The notes below the pieces were generated by a model. The model did not search any database and was not told the origin of the DNA. It worked only from the letters and a program-made list of their open reading frames with translations. 64,000 nt of DNA, from NCBI GenBank assembly GCA_033964015.1, contig CM066912.1, positions 30,032,532-30,096,531 on the forward strand, in the 5' to 3' direction. The stretch is from Scolanthus callimorphus. Lineage: Eukaryota; Cnidaria; Anthozoa; Actiniaria; Edwardsiidae. The position numbers were made by a program, and so were the translations under genes. The number at the start of each line of letters is the position of its first letter. Position 1 is the stretch's first letter. Below, in pieces: positions 46,101 through 58,100 of the stretch.

Positions 46101-49100
46101 CCAAGCGGGAATGACGATCATCCCGATAGTGTCAATATAACGGCATCACGTATCAGTTTGTCCAGCATGGAACCAAGCGGGAATGACGATCATCCCGATA
46201 GTGTCAATATAACGGCATCTATCAGTTTGTGCAGCATGGAACCAAGCGGGAATGACGATCATCCCGATAGTGTCAATATAACGGCATCTATCAGTTTGTC
46301 CAGCATGGAACCAAGGGGGAATGACGATCATCCCGATAGTGTCAATATAACGGCATCTATCAGTTTGTCCAGCATGGAACCAAGCGTGAATGACGATCAT
46401 CCCGATAGTGTCAATATAACGGCATCTATCAGTTTGTGCAGCATGGAACCAAGCGGGAATGACGATCATCCCGATAGTGTCAATATAACGGCATCACGTA
46501 TCAGTTTGTCCAGCATGGAACCAAGCGTGAATGACGATCATCCCGATAGTGTCAATATAACGGCATCTATCAGTTTGTCCAGCATGGAACCAAGCGGGAA
46601 TGACGATCATCCCGATAGTGTCAATATAACGGCATCACGTATCAGTTTGTCCAGCATGGAACCAAGCGGGAATGACGATCATCCCGATAGTGTCAATATA
46701 ACGGCATCTATCAGTTTGTCCAGCATGGAACCAAGCGAGGATGCCGATCATCCCGATAGTGTCAATATAGCGGCATCACGTATCAGTTTGTCCAGCATGG
46801 AACAAGCGGGAATGACGATCATCCCGATAGTGTCAATATAACGGCATCTATCAGTTTGTCCAGCATGGAACCAAGCGAGGATGCCGATCATCCCGATAGT
46901 GTCAATATAGCGGCATCACGTATCAGTTTGTCCAGCATGGAACCAAGCGGGAATGACGATCATCCCGATAGTGTCAATATAACGGCATCTATCAGTTTGT
47001 CCAGCATGGAACCAAGCGAGGATGCCGATCATCCCGATAGTGTCAATATAACGGCACCTATCAGTTTGTCCAGCATGGAACCAAGCGGGAATGACGATCA
47101 TCCCGATAGTGTCAATATAACGGCACCTATCAGTTTGTCCAGCATGGAACCAAGCGAGGATGCCGATCATCCCGATAGTGTCAATATAGCGGCATCACCT
47201 ATCAGTTTGTCCAGCATGGAACCAAGCAGGAATGACGATCATCCCGATAGTGTCAATATAGCGGCATCACCTATCAGTTTGTCCAGCATGGAACCAAGCG
47301 TGAATGACGATCATCCCGATAGTGTCAATATAACGGCATCACCTATCACTTTGTCCAGCATGGAACCAAGCGGGAATGACGATCATCCCGATAGTGTCAA
47401 TATAGCGGCATCACCTATCAGTTTGTGCAGCATGGAACCAAGCGGGAATGACGATCATCCCGATAGTGTCAATATAACGGCATCATCTATCAGTTTGTCC
47501 AGCATGGAACCAAGCGGGAATGACGATCATCCCGATAGTGTCAATATAACGGCATCTATCAGTTTGTCCAGCATGGAACCAAGCGGGAATGACGATCATC
47601 CCGATAGTGTCAATATAACGGCATCTATCAGTTTGTCCAGCATGGAACCAAGCGGGAATGACGATCATCCCGATAGTGTCAATATAACGGCACCTATCAG
47701 TTTGTCCAGCATGGAACCAAGCGGGAATGACGATCATCCCGATAGTGTCAATATAACGGCATCACCTATCAGTTTGTCCAGCATGGAACCAAGCGTGAAG
47801 GACGATCATCCCGATAGTGTCAATATAACGGCATCACCTATCAGTTTGTCCAGCATGGAACCAAGCGGGAATGACGATCATCCCGATAGTGTCAATATAA
47901 CGGCATCACCTATCAGTTTGTCCAGCATGGAACCAAGCGGGAATGACGATCATCCCGATAGTGTCAATATAACGGCATCACCTATCAGTTTGTCCAGCAT
48001 GGAACCAAGCGTGAATGACGATCATCCCGATAGTGTCAATATAACGGCATCTATCAGTTTGTCCAGCATGGAACCAAGCGGGAATGACGATCATCCCGAT
48101 AGTGTCAATATAACGGCATCTATCAGTTTGTCCAGCATGGAACCAAGCGTGAAGGGCGATCATCCCGATTGTGTCAATATAACGGCATCTATCAGTTTGT
48201 CCAGCATGGAACCAAGCGGGAATGACGATCATCCCGATAGTGTCAATATAACGGCATCACCTATCAGTTTGTGCAGCATGGAACCAAGCGGGAATGACGA
48301 TCATCCCGATAGTGTCAATATAGCGGCATCACCTATCAGTTTGTCCAGCATGGAACCAAGGGGAATGACGATCATCCCGATAGTGTCAATGTAGCGGCAT
48401 CACCTATCAGTTTGTCCAGCATGGAACCAAGCGAGGATAAAGAGCATCCCGATAGTGTCAATATAGTGGCATCACCTATCAGTTTGTCCAGCATGGAACC
48501 AAGCAAGGATGACGATCATCCCGATAGTGTTGGTGTCCTTCACGATCTCAGTGATCCTGATGTGGATGACATGAACGATGTACTAATTCGCGCTTTTGGA
48601 GAGGGCAACGTTGATGACTTACGACGAATAGCCGCTACTGTAAATGTCAATAGCGTCAAAAACAAATGGGGTATTACCCCTTTAAAGCTTGCATGTCTTA
48701 TTGGCCAAGTTAATATTGTACGTGTGCTTGTGGATAATGGTGCTAGTATCAATTGTGTTGATAAATTCGGTGAAACTCCTATAATGTATGCATGTGATGG
48801 TGGTCATGTTGATATTGTACGTGCGCTTGTCGATAGTGGTGCTGATGTTAATGTTGTTGATAAATTCTGTAAGTGTTCTCAAATTGCTAACTTAAATGTG
48901 ATCGGATAATTCCCGGTTGTCATACGCATATGCCACATGGACCCAAAACGGTTAAATCAGACTTTAATAATAGTGATCTAGGTGTCTTGAGCTCTCTTCA
49001 CAATGCTATGGTCAACTGAAATTACAACATATAATAGGTCTAACTAATCATGCATTACAATAATTGACACGGAGTTCACGGATCACGGACTTCAACAAAT

Positions 49101-52100
49101 ATACTGATTGCAATACAACAATTATTATCTGGTACTCTAGTGGCATACAATATAATTACATAGTGTGTTCACTTACCAACGTTAGCGGGTCTTGATCAAT
49201 TTAGTAGCAATTCACAAGGTCTAGGGATATTCACTGTGTTCTCTCGGTTTCCAAATACAATACTAACTAAACCACAGGGGTTGTGCAAACAAGTATATCA
49301 ATTACTTAATACGAAAACAAACGTCATTTCCGTTGCCGTTACATGGCTCCCCTAAATTGTAGCAATCAATTTAAATAACGAAACTTAATCAGACTTTGAG
49401 ATCAGTTCATAATCACATATTTACAGTTCCTTTGGCGCTCGTATCCGCTAGTTGCGTCATCTCGGGGGTTATTACCCTCATAGCGTAGTCATCGGAGGTC
49501 CTCAGTGCGGTGTTGGCTCCTCGTCGGGGACACCCGGTCTCTCATCACAGTGGCTGTGGATCAGTACCAGCTTCTGCACTGGCCTTTCCAGTACCGTCAG
49601 TGGATCTCTCCTCTTGCCAGCTGTTGTCAGTTTAGGATTACCGACTTCCAGCCTAGCCTTGCGCACAAGGCCATCATCGCTCTTGATGGCGTTTATCACA
49701 CGTGCTAGACGCCAGTTGTTTCTGGGGGTATTCTCGTCACGTATGATCACGATGTCTCCTTCGGTTAGATTTCGTCGTGGACGTGTCCACTTCTGTCGTT
49801 CTTGCAATGACTGTAAATACTCACGTTTCCAGCGATGCCAGAACTCGTTCGTGAGGTGTTGTACACGTCGCCACCATTGTCTTGCATATCTGTCTGCTGC
49901 CTGGAATGATCCAGGCGGGGCTAGAACGATCTTGGACTTGCCTGTCAGTAGATGGTTTGGAGTCAGTGCTTCCACTGACTCAACTGAGGTGATGTTGCCG
50001 GTCGTTAGGGGTCTACTGTTTACGACTGCCTCAGCCTCGCACATGAACGTGCGTAAAGCTTCGTCATTGAGACGGTATCCGTTCGCCAATAGGAGGGCCT
50101 GGAGGACGTTTCTCACTGTTCTAATCTGCCTTTCCCAGGCACCTCCCATGTGGCTTGCAGAGGGTACATTGAACTTTGTCTCGATCCAATCGCAGCCTAG
50201 CTTCAGCATTTCGGTCTTGACCTTGCCCTTGTCCATCTCGTCGAGAGCTTCCTTAAGTTCTCGCCTTGCTCCAACGAGGTTAGTACCCTGGTCGCTCCTC
50301 ATTTGCGCACTGGGCCTCTTCTACAGACGAACCGTCGCAGCGCGTTAATGTATGAGTCCGTCTCTAAGGTGTGGGCGACTTCAAGGTGCACGGCTCTAGA
50401 TGAGAGGCACGTAAAGAGTACACCATACCTCTTCATTTCTTTTCTCTTCTCCGTCACGTAGAATGGGCCGAAGTAGTCAACTCCACAGAAGGTGAACGGG
50501 GCTGCAGGTGTTAGTCGATCTTCAGGGAGGTCGGCCATTCTCTGTTCTATGGTTCTAGCTCTTAGCTTCCTGCACGTTGCGCACGAACCAATCAGCTTGT
50601 AGACCAAGCTCGAGCATCCAATGATCCAATACCCAGACGCGCGTACCTCGTTTAAGGTAAAGCTTCTACCTTGGTGATTTGTAGTCTTGTGGAGTGCTTT
50701 TGCTACGAGCCAGGATACGTGCGCGTCTCTGGGGAGTATCACCGGGTGCTTGACTTCCTCGGAAATGCTTGCGCCGCGTATTCGTCCGCCGACTCGAAGG
50801 ACACCATCGTTGTCTACGAAGGGATCCAATCGGTAGAGTGGACTTGTCTTCTTGACGTGAGAGGGCTTCGTCCTTGGTTCCCTGGGTGGAGCACCTTTCA
50901 GACCTGCTGCTTCATCTTTAAAGGCCTCGCCTTGGACTGCTCTTATGATCTCGAACTCTGCCTCTTGCAGGCACGAAACGGTCAACTCAATCTTGATATC
51001 TTCATTGTTCTTGTGTTGTTCTTTATTTCTTCCTGTCTTGTGTTTCCAGATTCTAGCATATCTCTTGCAGTTTGCCCATGCTCGTTTGGCGCGGTACCAG
51101 TCCGAAAACTTGCCGACTGCTTCTATCACGAAGGGGTAGACTCCTTTGAGCTCGTTGAGAAGGTTACTGACCTGACTTCTTTGTCATCTGGTTGCAGGGG
51201 AGGAGGCTCATCACGGTTATCTTCCCAACTGTCGTGGTGTTCCCACAGGAAGGCTGGTCCTCGTAGCCATCTGGAACTGCGTGTAAGCTCTTTGGGCGAA
51301 AGGCCACGGGATGCGTCGTCAGCGGGGTTATTCTCGCTCTCCACGTACTTCCACTGATGGGGTTCGGTGTGGTCTCTTATCTGTTGTACGCGGTTTGCTA
51401 CAAATGTGTGAAATCGGCGGGCTTCGTTATAGATGTAGCCTTGCACGACTTTACTGTCAGTCCAGAATACTTCATCGACCTCGTCGTATCTCAGCTCTAG
51501 GCGAAGCATGCTGCTCACTCTAACGGACACGAGTGCTGCGGCCAGCTCCAGTCTGGGTACCGTCACTGGTTTGAGGGGGGTTACGCGTGCCTTTCCCATT
51601 ACGAGAGAGCAGTTTATCTGATCTTCCTCGTCGACAAGGCGTATGTAGGTGCATTGACCGTATCCCTCGGTACTTGCATCTGAGAAATGGTGCATCTCGA
51701 CTTTCTTGATCTTTCCTAATTCTTTAGGCTTAAAGCATCTCTGAACTTCAATCTTCTCGAGAAGTGGGAGCTCATTACGCCACTTGTCCCACTGCATGCG
51801 CAAGGTTTCCGGTATAGGGTCATCCCACCCAGACTTTCCTTGCAAAGTAGTTGTAGTATTCTCTTGCCGCGCAGGAGGAAGGGGGCGGCTAGCCCAAGCG
51901 GGTCGTAGATGGAACTCACTGTGGAGAGTATCCCACGTCTTGTCAGCGGTTTGTCTGTCATGGTTATGCGGAACTTAAACGTGTCGTTCTCTATGTTCCA
52001 TTCCACGCCGAGCACTCGCTCAGGGGGTAGCGCGCTGTTCTTGAGGTCCAGCTCCTTAACTTCTTTCGAGCGTTCCTCTACTGGTATTGAATTGATCACC

Positions 52101-55100
52101 TCTTTGTCGTTGGAGGTCAGCTTGTGAAGTCTGAAACCACCTTGCTTACACATCTCCGTCCCACTCTTTATCAATTTGATTGCTTCGGCTGCTGTTGGGA
52201 CGGACTTAAGCCCATCGTCGACGTAGAAGTTATCTCTTATGAACATTGCGGCTTCAATACCAAACTCTTTCTCGCCATCATCAGCTGCTGCTCTTAAAGC
52301 GAGGTTAGCACACCCCGGGGATGAGGTGGCTCCAAAGAGATGTACCTTCATTCTGTACTCTGTCGGTTCTTCGTTCATGTCTCCCTGCCTCCACCAGAGG
52401 AAGCGAAGGTAGTCTCGGTGTTCTACGTTTACGCGAACCTGATGGAACATTCCCTCTATGTCACCAGAGAACGCAACTTGTTCTTGCCGGAATCTGCACA
52501 GCACTCCTACTAGGGAATTGGTCAGGTCGGGTCCTTGCATCAGGTGATTGTTAAGGGAGTGGCCTTGGAACTCCGCTGAACAATTGAAGACGACGCGGAT
52601 TTTCCCTGGCTTTCTAGGGTTATAGACGCCATGGTGATTTATAAACCATGCCTTTTCACATTCTGAAGGTGCTTCCTCAGCATATCCTTTCTTAAGCATG
52701 TCTTCCATAAAGGTAGTGTAGTCTTGCTTGTACTTGGGGTCCCTTTGGAATCTCTTTTTCAACTGCTTAAGTCGCGCTTCGGCTGAGGCTCGGTTGCACG
52801 GGAGGTTCGGAGCATCGTCACGCAGGGGGAGCGGCATCTCATAGTGGCCGTCGTCTGACTTGTGTATCGCTTCTGTCATCTTCTTCATAAACTTTGTGTC
52901 TTCTTGTGAGAAAGACTTCTCGCCTTGTTGCACATCTGAAAAGTCCTGCTCGAACATCTCCTTCACAACGCCAGGAGACATCAATTCCTTGTGTCTAATG
53001 GGTCGGACAAAACATACCGTGCTTGCGTCATCCTTGCCTATTTCCCGGGTGGCAATACGGTGGCATCCGGCCTGGTGGGTGGAGTCATCGGTCGGGTAGT
53101 CGTCTTCGCTTGTAGCGCCAACTATTCCCCATCCCAACACGGTGCGCATCGCGTAGGGCTCTGAAGCCTTGCCAGGTATGACTTCTCTAGGCTTAATGGC
53201 TCTAATGCAGTTGTTGCCTAGCAACAATCCGACCTTCAGGTCTTCTTGATATGGCCAGATCTTCTCAGCCACTAAATCTAGGTGAGGCCATTTTTTCGCG
53301 ATTTCTGGTCTTGGGATCTGCGCTCTTCTGGCGGGGACTTGGTCTCTGGAGTAAGATCTTGGGAGGGGGATTTTGACTTCTCCGTCATAACGAGATACGA
53401 CAAGTCCTTCTATCTTCTGTGTCTTGTCACTCTCAACTGCGTGCATTGTTCCTAACTCTAAGGCTATCTCTGGTCCGGTTAGACCTAGTTCGGATCGCAC
53501 GTCTTCAGTGATGAAGCAGGTGTCACTCTGATCATCGAGCACGGCGTAGACTTGTACCTTACGCTCGGGGTTGTCATGGTGATGAAGCAATACAGGTAAA
53601 ATCATTGACGTAGTCGTTGCGCTACAGCCGCTTGCGTGACACACACTTACACAGCTACTCGTAGCCCTTTGTGGCGAATCTTCTTGCTGTTGATAGTGAA
53701 GAAGCGTTGCGTGGCGTTTCTTGCATATTCCGCACTCCTGTCTGTTTTTGCAGTTTTTCGCGATGTGGTTGCTCTTTAGGCATGCAAAACAAATGCCTTT
53801 AGACTTGCACGTTTCTACTCGATCTTTTACTCGCTTCTTCAGAAACTCTTTACAGCTCTCGAGATTGTGAGTTTCTTTACACAAAGGGCATGACGGATTT
53901 TCTTTAGGCGGGTCTGTATCTTCTCTGGGCGGGGATACTTCCTCTTCTATGGTGGTTTTCATTGCTGTGCCTCTTTGGCGCTTGGTTCCTTGCTTCACAT
54001 TTCTTCCCCTTGTATCGACTCCGGTGCTTCTTTCCCTTTCAAGTCCCCTTCTTGTCGCGGAGATGGCGTCGTAAGAAAAGACGGGATGGTTTGCGTCTCG
54101 CGTTGCGTCTTGTGTGTATGTCACGAAGTCTTCAAAAGTGTAGTCGCCACGTGCTGCTTCGACTTTCTTCGCGCTTTGGCGCCACTTGTTGGAATAGTGG
54201 GTAGGAAGACGGGCCGCTAGTTCGCGAATACATGAGAAACTGTCGAGCTCCTTGAGGTACTTTACTGATTTCATCGTCTCCTGCGTCATGACCAGAAAGT
54301 CGCTGTACTCTTGCAATTCTTGGCTTGTAACACAGGGGGGCCACGCCTTGAGTCTTTCTCTGTAAGCCTCGTAAATCTTAAATGGGTCCCCGAACCGTTC
54401 TTTCAAGACTTTCCTCGCTCGGTTATACGCATCTTCCGTTCTTAGGCCCAAAAGTCCCGAGATCATTTTTCCTGCGGCTCCGGCGGTGTACTCTCCGAGA
54501 TAGTAGAGCTTGTGACTTGGATTAACGGCGTCCTCTTCTATCAGTGCGTCGAAGGCGCTTTCCCATTTTGGGAAGTCCAGAATTTCTCCTTCAAAAACTG
54601 GGGGCTTGGGAACCGGAAGGGTCATTTTCTTCAGTAGCGCGACTTGTAGACGCTGTATGTCGGTGTTCTCCTTTTGAATTTGTTGAAGGAAAGGGTCGTA
54701 GTATGCGCTCTCGTTCATGGGCGGAGAGGTGATTTGATTCGAAGTAAACGCTTCGGCGTTAACGCTTAAACTATGGCTGCGATTTGCTTGTGGGCTGTTT
54801 GTTATTATCGCGGGCGTTGTGGTCATAACTGCGTTCGGTAGGGGCGTATCTGGGATGCTGAGTGCAGGCGTGTCTATTATATCCAGGCGAGTCGGGAGGG
54901 AAATTCTGTTCCTTGGTGCGGGCGGCTCAACTGGGGACAGGACAGCGGTTTCTTTCTGTACGGGCAATCTCGGGAATCCTGTGTCTTCACTGTGGGAAAT
55001 ACTATCTCTTTCCGGTTTTTCGAGAATTCTCTGGACGGTCTTTGCTGTTAATAGTTTCCCGTGTAGTTGTTCCTGCTCGCTCATGCGCTCTAATTCTCGT

Positions 55101-58100
55101 TGCTGCATTTTTAATTCGTCCTGGCGCCTGTCGATCTCTTGTTGTCTCCTTAAACTCGTCATCATACCTTCCAATCTGGCCGTTTCAATAGCTGCGTTTT
55201 TGTAGACGATGAGGAGGTCGAAGAGCGCGATTTTGCAGACCTTTTCGAACGGGACGATCTTTGAGAAATTAATTCTACACGCTCAATTTCTAGGTCATCG
55301 ATTCTTGTTTTTACGTCCGCCAAACATTCTAGACTTATTTTGTTAAGGTCTGTGTACATTTCCGATTCAGCTTGTTGATCTTCGCTTAAGTCTAATCTCA
55401 TTACTAAATCAAGCACATTCTGGTGAGTAGTTCTAAAGATATTTATTTCTGTTTCCAAGCCAAATTTTGCGGCCGTTAGCTTTATGATATCTTCGTAATT
55501 TCGGAGGCTCTCATGAACGTCGCTCATCCTTTCTTTAAGGTCCCTCGCCGCTTGCCTTTTCTTTTTGCGTGCAATTTCAAGGTCAAACAATAAACCCTTC
55601 TCTGTTTTCTTCCGGTCCCGACATTCCGATCGTGCCTTAGCAGCGTCGTCGCTTCCTTGCAATTCAGTCAATTCAGTCACAAATTCATCTTCTAAATTAC
55701 CCGCCCCCGATCTCTCTTTAACGTTCTCTAATAGATCCAACTCTGATGGAGTTTCTAAGTCTCCAGTACTCATTCTTAGTATTGTTCTCAATGCACTCAC
55801 TGCCCAATCGTTGTTGACTGTAAGTGTTCTCAAATTGCTAACTTAAATGTGATCGGATAATTCCCGGTTGTCATACGCATATGCCACATGGACCCAAAAC
55901 GGTTAAATCAGACTTTAATAATAGTGATCTAGGTGTCTTGAGCTCTCTTCACAATGCTATGGTCAACTGAAATTACAACATATAATAGGTCTAACTAATC
56001 ATGCATTACAATAATTGACACGGAGTTCACGGGATCACGGACTTCAACAAATATACTGATTGCAATACAACAATTATTATCTGGTACTCTAGTGGCATAC
56101 AATATAATTACATAGTGTGTTCACTTACCAACGTTAGCGGGTCTTGATCAATTTAGTAGCAATTCACAAGGTCTAGGGATATTCACTGTGTTCTCTCGGT
56201 TTCCAAATACAATACTAACTAAACCACAGGGGTTGTGCAAACAAGTATATCAATTACTTATACGAAAACAAACGTCATTTCCGTTGCCGTTACAAATTCG
56301 GTGATGATTTTAATATTGTTGAAAAATTCGGTAAAACCCCTATAATGTATGCATGTGATCGTGGTCATGTTGAAATTGTACGTGTGCTTGTCCACAGTGG
56401 TGCTGATGTTAATGTTGCTGATAAAGACGGTGAAACCCCTATAATGTGTGCATGTGATGGTGGTCATGTTGATATTGTACGTGTGCTTGTCGATAGTAGT
56501 GCTGATGTTAATGTTGCTGATAAAGACGGTAAAAGCCCTATAATGCATGCATGTGATGGTGGTCATGTTGATATTGTACGTGTGCTTGTCGATAGTGGTG
56601 CTCATGTTAATGTTGATAATTTCGGTAAAACCCCTATAATGTATGCATGTGATGGTGGTCCTGTTCATATTGTACGTATGCTTGTCGATAGTGGTGCTAA
56701 TGTTAATGTTGCTGATAAAGACGGTAAAACCCCTATAATGTATGCATGTGATGGTGTTTCTGTTGATATTGTACGTATGCTTGTCGATAGTGGTGCTGAT
56801 GTTAAAGTTGCTAATAAATACGGTAAAACCCCTATAATGTATGCATGTGATCGTGGCCATGTTGATATTGTACGTGTGCTTGTCGATAGTGATGTTAATG
56901 TTAATGTTGCTGATGAAGACGGTAAAACCCCTATAATGTATGCATGTGATGGTGTTTCTGTTGATATTGTACGTATGCTTGTCGATAGTGGTGCTGATGT
57001 TAAAGTTGCTAATAAATACGGTAAAACCCCTATAATGTATGCATGTGATCGTGGCCATGTTGATATTGTACGTGTGCTTGTCGATAGTGATGTTAATGTT
57101 AATGTTGCTGATGAAGACGGTAAAACCCCTATAATGTATGCATGTGATGGTGTTTCTGTTGATATTGTACGTGTGCTTGTCGATAGTGGTGCTGATGTTA
57201 AAGTTGCTAATAAATACGGTAAAACCCCTATAATGTATGCATGTGATCGTGGCCATGTTGATATTATACGTGTGCTTGTCGATAGTGATGTTAATGTTAA
57301 TGTTGCTGATGAAGACGGTAAAACCCCTATAATGTATGCATGTGATGGTGTTTCTGTTGATATTGTACGTGTGCTTGTCGATAGTGGTGCTGATGTTAAA
57401 GTTGCTAATAAATACGGTAAAACCCCTATAATGTATGCATGTGATCGTGGCCATGTTGATATTATACGTGTGCTTGTCGATAGTGATGTTAATGTTAATG
57501 TTGCTGATGAAGACGGTAAAACCCCTATAATGTATGCATGTGATGGTGGTCATGTTGATATTGTACGTATGCTTGTCGATAGTGGTGCTGATGTTGATGT
57601 TGCTGATGAAGACGGTAAAACCCCTATAATGTATGCATGTGATCGTGGTCATGTTGATATTGTACGTATGCTTGTCGATAGTGGTGCTGATATTAATGTT
57701 GCTAATAACTACCGTAAAACCCCTATAATGTATGCATGTGATCGTGGTCATGTTGATATTGTACGTGTGCTTGTCGATAGTGGTGCTTATGTTAATGTTG
57801 CTAATGTAAACGATAAAACCCCTATAATGTATGCATGTGATCGTGGTCATGTTGACGTTGTACGTGTGCTTGGCGATAGTGGTGCTGATGTTAATGTTTC
57901 TGATAAAGACGGTGAAACTCCTATAATGTATGCATGTCATCGTAGTGGTCATGTTGATATTGTACGTGTGCTTGTCGATAGTGGTGCTGATGTTAATGTT
58001 GCTGGTAAAGACGGTAAAACCCCTATAATGTATGCATGTGATCGTGGTCATGTTGATATTGTACGTGTGCTTGTCCACAGTGGTGCTGATGTTAATGTTG

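Larger units (their letters stand above)
48868..56294 (-). mobile_element. BEL/Pao LTR retrotransposon inserted in the ankyrin array
   Basis: It is 7.43 kb with two 476-bp LTRs (TG...CA), flanked by the 5-bp direct repeat AATTC (48863-48867 and 56295-56299). The coding strand is minus. Gag, aspartic protease, reverse transcriptase, RNase H, integrase and a C-terminal DUF5641-like segment are all recognisable in the BEL/Pao order. The LTRs differ only by two single-base length changes (GG/GGG near 49080/56028 and AA/A near 49309/56260), so the insertion is very young. Three internal frameshifts sit in short homopolymer runs (near 55170, 51120 and 50300); a fourth near 51840 was not resolved. 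Confidence 0.95.

Noticed and set aside
44313..46469. Antisense frames of 100-268 codons ([24 protein letters not shown]) in the acidic array
   Set aside because: By-product of a 69/72-nt unit without antisense stops; the sense frame connects to the ankyrins, the antisense one to nothing.
39250..48530. CRISPR array
   Set aside because: The repeats are contiguous, near-identical and have no unique spacers; the genome is eukaryotic.
49502..51357. Plus-strand frames of up to 298 codons in the retrotransposon
   Set aside because: They are shadows of the integrase and RNase H frames on the minus strand.
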